DNA of 64,000 bases, from assembly GCA_010015655.1 (NCBI GenBank), contig ML976706.1:71529-135528 (forward strand), read 5' to 3'. The notes under the pieces are model-generated. The model was not told the DNA's origin, did no database searches, and worked only from the letters and a program-made list of their open reading frames with translations. A program made the position numbers and the translations under genes. Shown one piece after another: positions 9,698-21,376 of this stretch; positions within the stretch are counted from its first letter, which is position 1; each line of letters opens with the position of its first letter. The DNA is from Bimuria novae-zelandiae CBS 107.79. Its lineage: Eukaryota; Ascomycota; Dothideomycetes; Pleosporales; Didymosphaeriaceae.

Positions 9698-11348
9698 ATG
9701 GTCGGTTCTGTCGATATCCCTAAGCACTACACCGAGTCGCCGTCTTCGCATATTGGCACTCCGCACCTTACCATTAACAAGGAGGCTACCATCGACCTCG
9801 ATTCCTCCAATGCTTTCGAAGGTATGTCGACGTTGTGCCCAGGGTATAATAGCATGAAAGCTTACAATCTCAGGTCCTGAGAAGCTTCTAGAAGTATGGT
9901 TCAGCGCCTCTGCTACCGACCTGCCGGGCCAAGCGGGCCCGCTTGGCCTCAAGGCTGTGTCTGCTGAGGTTTGGAAGGAGATGCTCGACCTCGTCAACTG
10001 CAAGGTCCTCTCCGTCATCGAATCCGAGCACGTCGACGCATACCTCTTGTCCGAGTCCAGCTTCTTTGTCTTCCCTCACAAGGTGGTCCTCAAGACTTGC
10101 GGCACGACTACCCTCCTCTGGGGTCTTCCTCGCCTCTTGGAGATTGCCGCTCTACAGGCAGGCTTTCCCCATGTGGCTCCTCAGCCTAGCAAGGGAGTTA
10201 CCGCTGCTGCCACTCCGTACCGCGTTTTCTACAGTAGGAAGAACTTTCTCTTCCCAGACCAACAGCGTGGACCCCACCGTAGCTGGCGTGACGAGGTTGC
10301 CTACTTGGACCAGCGTTTCCAGGGTGGCAGTGCTTATATGATTGGCAAAATGAACGGCGAGCACTGGTACCTCTACATCACTGGCCCGGACACCACTTTG
10401 ACTCCGCCACCCAGCCCGGATCGAGAGATTGTTGAGACAGAGACGAAGGTTATGAGCTACCCTCAGCGCCTGCTTCCCGAGACGATGACGGACGAAGAAG
10501 AGGATGAGACTCTGGAGATTCTCATGACTGACCTTGACGAGAAGAATGCCCGTCAGTTCTATCTCGAGGACGCGAGTGCGGTCGCGGAAGGTCGTTTTCT
10601 CCAGAAGGCCCGTGAGGCGCGCAAGAACGCCATCCCAGCCCTCGGATCGATTCCTGAGGAGCATCCCGAGAGTCTGGGCGGCTCGACCGTCCTCAATACC
10701 ACCACTCACACCGATTCATCTTTTGATGTGTTTGAGCAGACCTCCTCCGATCATTCTGGCTTCAATTCGGATGAGGATGATCCGCTTACCTTTCCGGAGG
10801 AGCTGACCACTGAGGGCCACACACTCGGTACCGTCGTCTCGGAGACGTGCGGTCTGGCAGATGTCTACCCCACCTCGAAGTATCCTGATGCCCGCATCGA
10901 CGCCTACCTCTTCACGCCTTGCGGCTTTTCCGCCAACGGCGTCATTCCTGCTCCTGGTGGCGCCCCCGTCGGCACCAAGAAAGGTTCGGATGCGACGCAC
11001 TACTTCACGGTGCACGTCACGCCCGAGCCGCAATGCTCGTATGCCTCGTTCGAGACTAACGTTCCCGCGCACCAGTGTGGCCGCGAGACGTCGGACATTG
11101 TGGACCATGTCGTGGGTATCTTCAAGCCTGGCCGCTTCAGCGTGACGCTCTTCGAGGCCAAGCCCACTGATGACGTCGCTGCTGCGGCTAAGGCGGCGAA
11201 GAAGAGCAAGAACATGGATGCCATCAAGGGTTACAAGCGTGTCGATCGCATTGTGCATGATTTGGACGGGTATGACTTGGTGTTCAGGTACTATGAGAAG
11301 GATGACTGGAAGGGAGGAAAGCCGAGGCTTGGTGAGGTGATGCACTGA
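9698..11348 (+). CDS. S-adenosylmethionine decarboxylase proenzyme
   Basis: Two exons, 9698-9821 and 9874-11348, encode 532 residues. The 52-bp intron splits a Gly codon. The enzyme makes decarboxylated AdoMet, the aminopropyl donor for spermidine and spermine (yeast Spe2, mammalian AMD1). The proenzyme cleavage site is seen as LSESSFFVFP: Glu102-Ser103 is the bond that self-cleaves, and Ser103 becomes the pyruvoyl cofactor. It is followed by the invariant KTCGTTTLL. Upstream, GPEKLLEVWF is the usual start of the domain. The C-terminal half carries the FTPCGFSANG and HVTPEPQCSYASFE blocks. An acidic insert around residues 205-330 makes the protein longer than the yeast enzyme, as is common in filamentous fungi. 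The gene is complete and undamaged. Confidence 0.95.
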
Positions 11349-11870
11349 AGAAGGAGTGACGCTGTGGAGATGTCTGAGACTGTATTTGCTGCGGACGTGT
11401 GAATGGCAGAGGACACGGGGGTGGGATGCTATCATTTTCTTTTCACGGCCGATGTTTTGAGCAAGGAGAGAGATATGGTGGTAATGGCATGTACATATGG
11501 ACTGGGAGGTGTATATTTTCTTTTGATATTTCTACAATTGTTTATATGATTAAAAAGGGTTCAAATCATTGACTGAAGTGCTGAAGTTAGCTGAAAGCAT
11601 TGCGCGCAGGGTTATATCAGATGGAGGGTCAAGCAGTTCGCCAAGCCCCACGCAAAAGCTCCGATGACGGCTTGCGCCACTGATTCCCCGATTTGAAATC
11701 ACCAGCAAACTTCACTCACACCATGCGCTCGCATACGCGCGCCTTTTTCCGCAGACATTTCCAAGCGACCTTCTCCTGTGATCCTGGCTGATCTCGCTCA
11801 CCCTAATATCCTACCCACCAGCATAATTGCGAACACCTACGTACCCCGCCATCCGAGTCCACGGCCCACG
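11349..11870. other. 3' flank of AdoMet decarboxylase and promoter of CFD1
   Basis: No gene is seen. The downstream part is AT-rich, with a T-rich tract near 11514-11550 that may serve 3' end formation. The upstream side of CFD1 has no clear TATA box. Confidence 0.4.
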
Positions 11871-12854
11871 ATGCCGCTCGAAAACGTTCGGCACATCGTC
11901 CTCGTGCTGTCCGGCAAAGGCGGCGTCGGGAAGAGCAGCATTACCACACAACTCGCGCTCACGCTGAGCTTACAGGGGCACTCGGTGGGCGTGCTGGACG
12001 TTGACTTGACGGGGCCGAGCATACCGCGCTTCTTTGGCATCGAGGGGAAGAAAGTAAGGCAGGCGCCGGGCGGATGGGTGCCCGTGGACGTACACGAAGC
12101 ACAACAGCTCAAGACACGACACACGAACGGAGTTGCGGACGGCGAGACAGCGGCAGCAGCACCAAGCGAAGAAGGACAGAAGACTGGAGGACTAAGCTGC
12201 ATGTCGCTGGGCTTTATCCTGAGCAACCGCGGCGACGCAGTGATATGGCGCGGCCCCAAGAAGACAGCCATGGTGCGGCAGTTCCTGACTGACGTGCTAT
12301 GGCCGGAGCTGGACTTCTTGTTGATTGACACACCACCGGGAACCAGCGACGAGCACATCTCCCTCCTCGAGACCCTACTCAAGCAAACCACCTCCTCCGC
12401 GCGCCCGAACCAGCTCGCCGGCGCCGTCGTCGTTACAACGCCCCAAGCCATCTCCATCTCCGACGTCAAGAAAGAGCTTAATTTCTGCAAGAAGACCGGC
12501 GTGCGCGTGCTCGGTGTTGTGGAGAACATGGCGGGCTTCGTGTGTCCGAATTGCAGCGAGTGCTGTAATATATTCAGTAAAGGCGGCGGGGAGGTCATGG
12601 CGAGGGATTTCGAGGTTCCGTTTTTGGGTTCCGTGCCGATTGATCCCGCGTTTGTGATGTTGATTGAGGAGGGCGTGAGGCCGAGGTATCCGAAGGGGAC
12701 GGTGGTGGAGGGGAAGGCGATGGTGGAGAGGGAGGATGGGGTGGAGGGGGATAAGGAGGGGTTGTTGGTGGAGAAGTATCGGGAGTGTAGTCTCGCGCCG
12801 GTGTTTGAGGGGATTGTTAGGAGGTTGGTGGAGGATGTTAGGAGTAGGGACTGA
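11871..12854 (+). CDS. CFD1: Cytosolic Fe-S cluster assembly factor CFD1 (NUBP2-type P-loop NTPase)
   Basis: The gene is intronless and encodes 327 residues. The first ATG of the frame begins [22 protein letters not shown], with the deviant Walker A (GKGGVGKS, residues 15-22) of Mrp/NBP35 ATPases. Further signatures are [14 protein letters not shown], the switch region [29 protein letters not shown] and [11 protein letters not shown]. Cys225 and Cys228 of that CPNC motif are the ligands of the bridging 4Fe-4S cluster. The long ferredoxin-like N-terminal cysteine extension of NBP35 is absent, so this is CFD1 and not NBP35. With NBP35 it forms the scaffold of the cytosolic Fe-S assembly pathway. 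An internal insert (about residues 83-108, rich in Thr and Ala) lies before CMSLGF. Codon use changes from C-ending to G-ending along the gene. Confidence 0.93.
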   Translation: MPLENVRHIVLVLSGKGGVGKSSITTQLALTLSLQGHSVGVLDVDLTGPSIPRFFGIEGKKVRQAPGGWVPVDVHEAQQLKTRHTNGVADGETAAAAPSEEGQKTGGLSCMSLGFILSNRGDAVIWRGPKKTAMVRQFLTDVLWPELDFLLIDTPPGTSDEHISLLETLLKQTTSSARPNQLAGAVVVTTPQAISISDVKKELNFCKKTGVRVLGVVENMAGFVCPNCSECCNIFSKGGGEVMARDFEVPFLGSVPIDPAFVMLIEEGVRPRYPKGTVVEGKAMVEREDGVEGDKEGLLVEKYRECSLAPVFEGIVRRLVEDVRSRD

Positions 12855-13860
12855 GAGGGTGGAGGGATGGGAGGGGAATCGGAGCGGATATACCACTTGA
12901 ATGAGGAATGCATGGAAAGGTGGATGATCGTACGGCAAGCCGTACGACTTCACCCTATCGTCAACATCTCGATTCGCTGTGTTCTGGCAGTGCACCATGG
13001 ACGGGGTCTGTCTCTTTTTTGCCGCACAACTGCGTACATTCATACTCAAATATCAGCAGGCGAGTGTCCTTTCAGACGAGCGTTAGGATGGATCAGCTAA
13101 CCTACCTCGGCCATGCGCCTACTTCAAAAATGCGCCTGTGTCCTGTCAAGGTACTGTTCGTAACCAAAGTAATACGAACAGACTGCTACGTGAAAAATGA
13201 CTTCGATCGACACCGGCCGGGCATCGCCACCAGTAGTAGGAGCTAGGCAAGTGTAAAACGCATTGTGAGTAACTCGTTTAGGCGACCATCTATGTACCAT
13301 ATGTGCAAGAGACAAGAGCTGGGGCTTGGCGACATCTCTGAATGGACATGCAAGAAGCTGCTGAACATTTCCTCTTCGGAACATTCGGGATCACGGATGC
13401 GTCTTCCAGCAACGATTGCATGCGGTCCCTTATGTCGGCAGTACTGGAAATAGAGAGAGCACCATATCGGATGATCCCCGTTGAAAGGCCGTGAATCCCT
13501 CTTCAAATTTGCAACATAGTCTCACATACTCTCCGGCATGAGTTGTGGGAGCGGTGCTACTACACTTAGCACTTCCGTCGACACCTCGCCATCGTGCTTC
13601 GACGCAAACGAGATCATGGCTACATCACTTCGATAGCGTCAGCCGTCAAGCTCCTTTACTTGGACTGCGTTTGCCGGGTGCTTTGAGCTTTGAGGTTCCC
13701 TTGATCGGTCGTTCACGCGGCTTTGCTGCTACAGAAGAGGCGTACTGCAGTCGTTACAGGCAATTGTACGCTGTCACACGTCGACAAGTAAAAGAGAACT
13801 TCAAATTATTACTTATTTGATAGTAGAAGGCTTTAAGCGTTTATCTAGGCCAGCCTCCTA
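12855..13860. other. Intergenic, no gene recognised
   Basis: About 1 kb with only short, motif-free open frames on both strands. Confidence 0.5.
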
Positions 13861-13863
13861 TCC

Positions 13864-13870
13864 TATATAA
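13864..13870 (+). promoter_or_regulatory. TATA box of the following gene
   Basis: CCTATATAAGGGG is followed by a pyrimidine-rich leader and by the start codon 150 bp downstream (14016). The spacing and context fit a core promoter. Confidence 0.5.
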
Positions 13871-14015
13871 GGGGCAGGACCCTCAGCTTCTCCATGTACA
13901 CCCTTTTCTCCTTCCCCGCAATATCGACTTGACAAGCTTTCCACCGCTTCTTCCACTTGCGGGGCGTAACCTATTCTTATCACGGGAGCAGGCAGCGTCC
14001 GGATCAACGCGTGTC

Positions 14016-17000
14016 ATGCCGGTTTTCTCCAAGCTCTGTTGGCCCTTCAACCATAGCGCGCCCGCTGTGGGAACCTTCACCGACTCCGCCCGCCCCACCG
14101 GCGACCACGCGCAAACTCATATGGGAGGCACCGCAAACATGACTGATCCCGCTGCGTCCACTAGCACCGACTTTGAGGCGCTTGCACGCGACAACCAACC
14201 GCGGGTATATACTGCAAACACAACTTCAGCCCATCTCCCAGAAGGACCGCCGGATATGGAGTACACTTACGGAAAACACGGTTTCGGCGGCGACGGAGCG
14301 GACGATGTGGTGGAGAGCATTGAGAAGGACACCGAAGATGACGGCGGCGCTGGAGTCGCGGAGCAAGAGCAGGATATGTATGCCGTCGATGAGGCTATGA
14401 AGGATGCTAAGGAAGAGCACACTGTGCAACATGACCAGGCAGTCACTGCTGTCATGGATGGTGAGCATCGAGCAGATTCAGCAGCTGCCAATTTGGCAGT
14501 CGCCGACACAGCGGCCCAGGAGAAGATACCGGTTGAATTGACTACTACGGAATCGGGTACCGCGATGGATGGCCATGACTCCGAGATGGCCCGGACCGCG
14601 CCACGCAGTGAGCCGGTTGAAGAGCATACACAGTCGCAAACCAAGGACCAGTCAATCGAACCGATGCACACCGACGCCAACCGCACTGATATGCCGGAGG
14701 TTGCCACCGGCTGCCAAATCGATGTGCAGGAAATTGTTCATGAGCGAGCAGACCAACTCGTTGTCGACCACAACACCAAGTCTACTAAAGAGGAGCAAAT
14801 CGCTGCATCCGACCGCGGCCAAGAGTTGACTCCATCGTCCCCGCTACCCATCCGCGACCAAGATGTCGGAGAAGAAGAACTTGAGCCGCCGGAGGACGAG
14901 CCTTCAGAGCCTAGTAGCGACACGGCTTTTATGCAGCAGATCGGCGCACGTCTTGGTTTTAGAATTCCCGCGGATCGTGGCCACAGTAGTCGCCCCGCCG
15001 AGACTACAGGTCCTTTTGCCAACAAGATCGAGAAGTTCAAGCCTACGAATCAGATAAAGGGCTTCCAATCGGGCTTCAAACAGAGCAAGCACTCGCAAGA
15101 TGTTCACCCACATATGGCTCGATCATCAAACTTTCCGAATAGTCTGCGCGATGCGTCCGTTCGGTACAGCAAGGAAATCAACAGCATCAAGAAGCCGGCT
15201 ACGAGCCGCGATTCGCAACTCTTTCAGTACCATTCAGCTCGTCTGGAGAACGTTCGTGGCGGTAGAGCATCGCATGGCCCGTACGCCCACCCGCCTTGGA
15301 ATCCGAACTTGCCTCGGGAGCACTACGCCTTCCCACAGGCGGGCCCTGGGTCATATCCGCCGCCTGACCACGGCGAAGCCCCTCCGTACGCCCCTACTGG
15401 CTCAAATTCGTACACGCAGTATCCAATGCAGCTCCCTCCATCCCCGCCTCCGCTTGAACCCTTCGGTTTTCAAGGTGCATTTGGGATGCAATCGCCTGAG
15501 CCCGAGTATTTGCAGGGTGACTCCGACCACTCCTATGGTGCAACACCTTCGCCTCCCGCGCGTGATCAACATGTGTCGGCCCATCCCAAGTACGACTATC
15601 ATAAGTCGGGACCATCAACCGCCAAGGCCACTCCGCATGTTCAGCTACCTACGAAGCGCAAAGCTGAGGAGAATCTCGACGATGTGTCCAAAGAAGAGGA
15701 CGTCAGGATGTTGGATTACGACGAGCCGTCTGACACCGAGGATGTCAAGGTTGTGCAGGAGGACCCGGACGATTACGAGCCGTCCTCAGAAGATGACGAA
15801 TCCGAGTACAGCTCCGATGATGAGCCCTTGATGACTCGTGGTCGACCTCACGACGGCTCTGTAGAGCGCAAGCGCCCAGTTGTTCAGTCTGGTGGGGAGT
15901 CGCAGTCCGAGTACGAGGACGAGGAAGGACAGGAGCCGAATGACGAAGATGATGAAGAGGAAGAGGGCAATGGCGCCCAGGAGCTCTCGCAGGTTAAGGA
16001 GGAAGATCAAGACGACCATCATATCGCCTTCACCAATCGTAGCCCCACGGCTCCCGCCCAAGGTCCTTCGACGTCCGCTCCCCAGCTCTTCGTCAAGCTC
16101 CCACTTCCCAAAGCACGCTCCCACGAGTCATCCCACGCACCCGCCGGACCATACGCCCTGCCGCGTTCACTTCCCGTGCTCCAGTCCCTCGTCGCTCCCC
16201 CACCCACCTCCCCCGACGAGATCTCCTTCAAGCTCCCCGCCTATAACGTCGAGCTCATGCCCCTAGAAAACTCCGAAGACGCCCCTGAAGTCAAAGTCTC
16301 CCTTCCAGGCATGCCCCGCGAAATTCTCTTCCTCACCGTCGACCACGCTCGGCAAGAAATCCACTTGCTGGAGAACCTTTTCCTGCCGAACCAGCAGGCG
16401 CTGGCGGTCGCCGACCCACCCGACCAGGCGCGCTACGCTTTGCTGAATTTCCACACCGTCGCCACCATGGTGCTCGAGGCGTACGCCGTGCACGAGGAAG
16501 GCGACGTCGTTGCCGAGCCCGTCGGCAAAGACGGGAAAAAGGTCGAGGTCACCCAGGAAGACGTACGCCAGGCCACCATCGACGAGATTTTCTTCGCTGT
16601 CATGGATCGCTGGCGCGTCGGGCTCGCTGAGGATAGCATTAAGCCTGCGTACAAGCTGATTCGGGGTGTGCAGGAGTTCTGCGATATTGCGCTCGATGTG
16701 ATTTATTATCTTGAGGAGTATGGGTTTGTGGAGGGGGAGTTGATGGTTAAGAAGGAGCGGAGGGATAGGGGGGTTAAGAAGGCGTTTGAGGAGAAGGCGA
16801 AGGCGAAGGCGGGGGCGAAGAAGGGGAAGGGGAAGGAGGAGGAGGAGAGTGAGGAGGGTACGCCGAAGAAGAGGGGGAGGCCGCCGAAGAGCGAGAGCGG
16901 GGAGTCGCCGAAGGGGAGGGGGAAGGCGAATACGTTGACGTCGAGGAAGAAGCCGAAAACCGAGAAGGAGAAGAAGGGTCCGGCGGCGGCGTCGAAGAAG

Positions 17001-17054
17001 AAGGGTTCGGCTAAGCCGAGTATCTCGGTGGTGAAGAAGGGGAAGGGGGCTTGA
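14016..17054 (+). CDS. Large acidic nuclear-type protein with C-terminal AT-hook, function unknown
   Basis: One exon encodes 1012 residues from the first ATG of the frame (MPVFSKLCWPF). A second, better-placed Met (MTDPAAS, 14140) is an alternative start. The N-terminal 700 residues are low-complexity: acidic stretches rich in Glu/Asp, a Pro/Tyr-rich part (PYAPTGSNSYTQYPMQLPPS), and acidic blocks around 15660-16010. Around residues 765-908 there is a compact, probably helical domain (FLTVDHARQEIHLLENLF ... EFCDIALDVIYYLEEYGF) that I cannot assign. The tail is Lys-rich and contains an AT-hook-like KKRGRPPKS near 16866-16892, plus repeated Lys/Gly blocks. The composition suggests a chromatin or nuclear protein. 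No enzyme motif is visible. Confidence 0.75.
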   Translation: MPVFSKLCWPFNHSAPAVGTFTDSARPTGDHAQTHMGGTANMTDPAASTSTDFEALARDNQPRVYTANTTSAHLPEGPPDMEYTYGKHGFGGDGADDVVESIEKDTEDDGGAGVAEQEQDMYAVDEAMKDAKEEHTVQHDQAVTAVMDGEHRADSAAANLAVADTAAQEKIPVELTTTESGTAMDGHDSEMARTAPRSEPVEEHTQSQTKDQSIEPMHTDANRTDMPEVATGCQIDVQEIVHERADQLVVDHNTKSTKEEQIAASDRGQELTPSSPLPIRDQDVGEEELEPPEDEPSEPSSDTAFMQQIGARLGFRIPADRGHSSRPAETTGPFANKIEKFKPTNQIKGFQSGFKQSKHSQDVHPHMARSSNFPNSLRDASVRYSKEINSIKKPATSRDSQLFQYHSARLENVRGGRASHGPYAHPPWNPNLPREHYAFPQAGPGSYPPPDHGEAPPYAPTGSNSYTQYPMQLPPSPPPLEPFGFQGAFGMQSPEPEYLQGDSDHSYGATPSPPARDQHVSAHPKYDYHKSGPSTAKATPHVQLPTKRKAEENLDDVSKEEDVRMLDYDEPSDTEDVKVVQEDPDDYEPSSEDDESEYSSDDEPLMTRGRPHDGSVERKRPVVQSGGESQSEYEDEEGQEPNDEDDEEEEGNGAQELSQVKEEDQDDHHIAFTNRSPTAPAQGPSTSAPQLFVKLPLPKARSHESSHAPAGPYALPRSLPVLQSLVAPPPTSPDEISFKLPAYNVELMPLENSEDAPEVKVSLPGMPREILFLTVDHARQEIHLLENLFLPNQQALAVADPPDQARYALLNFHTVATMVLEAYAVHEEGDVVAEPVGKDGKKVEVTQEDVRQATIDEIFFAVMDRWRVGLAEDSIKPAYKLIRGVQEFCDIALDVIYYLEEYGFVEGELMVKKERRDRGVKKAFEEKAKAKAGAKKGKGKEEEESEEGTPKKRGRPPKSESGESPKGRGKANTLTSRKKPKTEKEKKGPAAASKKKGSAKPSISVVKKGKGA

Positions 17055-18350
17055 GTGCACTCTCGCTAGGGTTTGCGGATGAGGAGGGTGTTTTTCATGA
17101 GGTATGGTTTTCTTGACTTGGCCAATTGCCGAGTTCGAGCTGGAGAGCCTATTGGTTATATGAGTGTGCATGTCACTAGCTTGCTTTGAGGTCTGCGTCC
17201 TGGTATGTTAACGGTCCATAAAGGCGGTCTACGCTTCGGACTAACAACCATTCGGCTTGGTATCTCGATGCTAGACGTAGACGAACGATATTGATTCTTG
17301 CTTATATTACTTGTGCTCATATGCTTACTTTGCGCTTCTCGTGTGCTCCATATGCGCCTGCTCATATGCGCCTGCCCATGTGCTCGTTTCGCTCTTGCTG
17401 GTATGCTCCTTTGCTCTTACCCTAGATGCTCGCCCAATTTTCGCGTCCTCACCTGCGCCTGCTCACCTACTCGTCTCTCGCGTAAAGGTAGAAGTGGACT
17501 ATAAGGGTCAGAGTTTATAGTATAGTAGGAAACATACCATATGAGTAATCTCAGGATAGATGATACAAAGGCTAAACTTTGATCGTTAACGTGACGTAGT
17601 AGTGTATACCTAGGTAGCCATATATGCGCATTTTGACGGTTCCAGGGTCCTCTATGGTCCCAGGTTCGCGCTTGCTCGTGGACTCGTTTTGCGCATATGC
17701 TCCGGATGCCGTTTTACATACATGCTCTTTTTGCTCACGATGACGCCGTCCACGAGACCTGTTCGTCACCCATTCGAAATCTCAGCCTGAGACGGATGCA
17801 ACATGTGGATGCACAACTAACCCCTGCCTCGCTTCACCAATCACGCAAAATGTGGCCCAGCCCCGCGCTTTCGCCGTCTGCGGCTCTATCCGCGCCGCCA
17901 GCCGCGCAATCTCCGTTACGTCAACGTCAACCACCTCTTTAGTTCCGCTAATCCTCCAAGTGTTGTTTGCGCGGGGACTTTCGTTGTGCGGTCGGAAGAG
18001 ATTGAGTGTCTTAGTTGCTTGCTTGTTTGTGTTTCACAGGCTCAGCCCCTGTAATTGTGGGGCCCAAGCTCGTCTGATTGCTCACCGGACGGTGCAGTTC
18101 TGCGCACGCACTTCACTTTCACGACGTTTCTTTCTTGATTCTTCACGAAGCATTCAGGAGTTGGATACCCGGTTAGTTAGTGAAGCTAAACGTCGACTTT
18201 CCGCAACGAAGTTGGGTTCTTGGTTTACTTTTGGGAGTGCGGCTGCGCGAGGGGTGCTACATTCTTCGTTAGCGCCGTCTTCGTTCACTTCACAACTTTT
18301 GGAACGTCCTGGGTATTCTTTCCGTCATCAATTATCTCACGCGATATACC
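17055..18350. other. Intergenic with degenerate short repeats; leader of the next gene
   Basis: No gene is recognised. The 17290-17480 part holds imperfect repeats (listed separately). The 300 bp before 18351 are T/C-rich and may be 5' leader. Confidence 0.4.
17290..17480 (+). repeat. Degenerate tandem repeat with TGCTCATATGCGCC-like units
   Basis: Units such as TGCTCATATGC, TGCTCCATATGCGCC, TGCTCATATGCGCC and TGCCCATGTGCTC recur at irregular 12-16 bp spacing. Further diverged ones (TGCGCATATGCTCC) occur near 17690. Confidence 0.45.
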
Positions 18351-20280
18351 ATGGATAAACGAGCTTCCAGAAAGAGAGACTCATTCAACAAGCTGGACGG
18401 CACAAAACCGGGAACGAATCGAGTCAGAAAGCGAGGCACACTTCAAAGTATTATTGAGCAGTACAAAACGACTATAGCAAGCTTGCAGGTGCATAGCTCG
18501 CCCCAGTCGCCCGGGGACCCGGACTCAGCCTTGCTTTTGGGTACCGGTACATTCGCAGACCCGTATGTGCCAACGACAGAGCGCGAGCTTGACGAAGGAA
18601 CAGAACACGTCCCAGATCATAACCCGGCTGATGATCCTACGAGCTCCGACGCCGAAAGCGTCACCTCGCGCCCGCGCGTGCAACTGGGTCCGAGGCAAAG
18701 GGCCAGCCTCGCGCAGAACGTTCAGCGACGGAAGTGGTATTTCAACCAGCCGGAGAGCCCTAGGGTGGAGAGGATACAAACACCGGAACCGCAGCTGGAA
18801 GTCACTAAGGAGGAAAATTCACCTGGGGAAGCTGTCTACCTGGGCTTTGCGACTAGTCAGCACGATGGAGACGCCGATATGGACAGCGACCTTGACGTTT
18901 CGCGTGGAGCTGTCTTGCCAGAACTCACACAATCTCAACCAGCGTCGACTCCTCGATGTGATGGAGACGTCAGGATGAGAGAGTACCCTGTGGGAGGTGA
19001 TCCTCAAGCCAGTGAGGAAAGAGCCAGGGAAGGGTCGATGCCCCATTGGGATGTTCAAAGCCAAGAGGATGTTGAAATGATCGAACGAGAGAATGAGAGT
19101 GAGGACGATGAAGATGACGACTGGCAGTCTGTGGCGGCCCACCGAGTTGTTTACAGCGACAAGGATGTCGAGATGGACGGACGCGACGACGAGAGCGGTC
19201 AAGGCGATAAGGAATACGTAACCGCAGATGAGGGCGAGGAAGTCTCCAGAGGTACCCAGAATTCCCACCAGATGCAGCAGGACGGTAAAGTGCTTGACAC
19301 ACAGGTTCTTACGGATCACCTGCGGGCCATGGCTAAGAGCGCACTTCTCCTTGGAGTGCATCACAATCCCGTTGACATCTCTACTAAAGAGGATACCTCC
19401 GGTGGCAGCTGTTCAACGAACGATCTCGGAAAATCAAAACTCGAAAAGAATAGCACCGTGGACCACGGAGACGTGTCCAAGGTCGATCCTGAAGAGACTA
19501 GAGATGCACAGTTACAAAGGCGTGGTAAGTCCAAACTACACGCATGTCAGGTAGTTCCATGCTAATCAGCTCTAGAACGCATAAGGGAACGCTTGAGGAA
19601 CGAAAACATCAACCCGATACAGGAGGCGACGGTATTGCACCCTTACAGGTTTGAAAAGCTGCTGTGCTTGGCAATGGACCGAGCGTCTACGAAAGGAAAG
19701 TCTAAAAAGGCAAAATCCGAAGACGATGACTGTCTGTACCGACCGGGGAGAGAATTTCTGCATCCACTCGGCAGAGAATTCTTCGAAGTGACCCAGGTAC
19801 ACTTGGTTGAGACCAAGGCGTCTCGGATGTGCATCGATTGCTTCGATTATCAGCTCAATACGGATTCGTATATGAAGCTTACGGTTAAGAAATGGCTAAA
19901 GAGTCCTGAAGAAGGAGGACATGGCTGGGGCGACAAGATCTGGGGTCCCCAGAATAACCATCACAACAGGTGCCGAACCGATCGGTGGGATCGTTCGACA
20001 TGGACGTGGTCGGAGAGAGACAGTGAAGAAGAGAAGAACGATCGTGAGTTGTAAGTTGCTGTGGCTGCTGCCTGCCTGATCTTATGGGCGATGCTAATGA
20101 ATGAATAGTATTGAGGAAGGCTTCCGTAAATGGGTGATATCTCGCATTTGCCACGAGATGTGTTTCAGAAACCTGAAGAGATGCGAACATAAGATCGCAT
20201 GCACACCGACGAGTTCAACGGATGAGCCAGTGCCTGGTGAATCCACGGATTACAAGGACGCGGTGGACCCAGGAACATGA
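18351..20280 (+). CDS. Hypothetical protein, three exons, acidic N-terminal half and Cys/His-bearing C-terminus
   Basis: Exons 18351-19524, 19576-20050 and 20109-20280 join in frame to 606 residues. The start ATG has a good context (ACCATGG). Both introns (51 and 58 bp) have GTAAGT donors and GCTAAT branch sites. Residues 1-390 are polar and acidic (DEGTEHVPDHNPADD; ESEDDEDDDWQSVAA). The C-terminal 210 residues look folded: basic ERIRERLRNENINPIQEATV, then HPLGREFFEVTQVHLVE, MCIDCFDYQLN, WGDKIWGPQNNHHNRC, and a Cys/His-rich end (ICHEMCFRNLKRCEHKIAC). This spacing hints at a small metal-binding unit. I do not recognise the family. Confidence 0.65.
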
Positions 20281-20864
20281 CGAGTCGGAGTGCAGGCTAG
20301 GATCAGTGTTGATCAATCCAATATCAGGAATGACTGTTCGCTCGCGGCACGACTACGTCGGGGCATGGCACAACTCTGCTACTCGGAGAACTGCCTCTTC
20401 ATGATAGCGCATAGAGCCGTCCTTCTCCCTGCCACATGGCGGCTGTGCTTCGCGGTATGGCCTACTTGTACTTTATTAATACCATCATACCCACACAAGT
20501 GTTGCAGCCGCATCTTAGAGATGATGTGGCTCGATGGGAGCCTAGTGTGGAGGTTCCGCAGCTGCAGGCGGCGAGCCGAGCTAAACAGAAGATACCTATC
20601 AGCATCGTATACCATGTATATAACGGTATGCATGCCAACATATCTCATCAGGCTCATACAAAACCGTCTTCGAAATAGACACACGTGTTCTTAAGTGAAG
20701 CTCGCAGTCCTGCTGCTACACCTAGGGACACAGCGAAGTGACGTCATGACTCCCTCAAGCCCATACCACGCAACTCCCCCCTATTCTAGCTCCATCCGCC
20801 GCCTTAACCCCATTTTCTTATACACACACCCCCTTTTCTACCCTCTGAGTCATACAGTCCCGCG
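20281..20864. other. Intergenic, no gene recognised
   Basis: Short overlapping frames only. A C-rich stretch (20740-20865) precedes the next small gene. Confidence 0.45.
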
Positions 20865-21029
20865 ATGGTAGACTCCCTTATCCGCCGCGGCCCAAAGAAC
20901 GCCTTCCTGTTTGTCGGCATCAATTTAACGGTTGTCTTTGCCTGGGCCGGATGTATAGGCGCGTGGACGCGGGCGAAGAAGAGTAGGGCTGAGGAGGGGC
21001 GGTATAGGGTGTATTGGGGGAAGTGGTGA
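20865..21029 (+). CDS. Small single-pass membrane protein, 54 aa
   Basis: ATG at 20865 opens MVDSLIRRGPKNAFLFVG and then INLTVVFAWAGCIGAWT, a hydrophobic helix at about residues 13-34. A basic tail ending in YWGKW follows. Positive charges flank the helix on both sides. The gene is short enough to be missed by most callers. The TGG TGA end overlaps a consensus donor (GTGAGT at 21025), so a second exon downstream is possible. A plausible acceptor at 21120 would add only about nine residues. No family is recognised. Confidence 0.5.
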   Translation: MVDSLIRRGPKNAFLFVGINLTVVFAWAGCIGAWTRAKKSRAEEGRYRVYWGKW

Positions 21030-21256
21030 GTTAGGTTGGTTAATGGAGTTGGGTATTGTTTTAATGCTTTGTTTCCAATCCCACCCACCACCGCGTCACT
21101 CATCCCAGCGTAACACACAGGACCAAGACTCCCTCACCATCACCGTCATAGCCGTCCTTATACCTTTAAAACCAGATTCCAGGCTATACCGCTGAATCAC
21201 GAAGTCAATAACACAGACATCCACTTCCTTACATACACAACACCCCCCTCAGACCT

Positions 21257-21376
21257 NNNNNNNNNNNNNNNNNNNNNNNNNNNNNNNNNNNNNNNNNNNN
21301 NNNNNNNNNNNNNNNNNNNNNNNNNNNNNNNNNNNNNNNNNNNNNNNNNNNNNNNNNNNNNNNNNNNNNNNNNNNN
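21257..21376. other. Assembly gap (120 N)
   Basis: A run of N separates C-rich sequence on the left from C-rich sequence on the right. Any gene crossing this point is unresolved. Confidence 0.99.

Noticed and set aside
11837..12913. 358-residue open frame antisense to CFD1
   Set aside because: Shadow of CFD1; low-complexity Ser/Pro/Thr content and no motif.
16263..17171. 302-residue minus-strand frame opposite the AT-hook gene
   Set aside because: Its Leu/Arg/Pro repeats mirror the Lys-rich GAAG/GGGG codons of the plus-strand gene.
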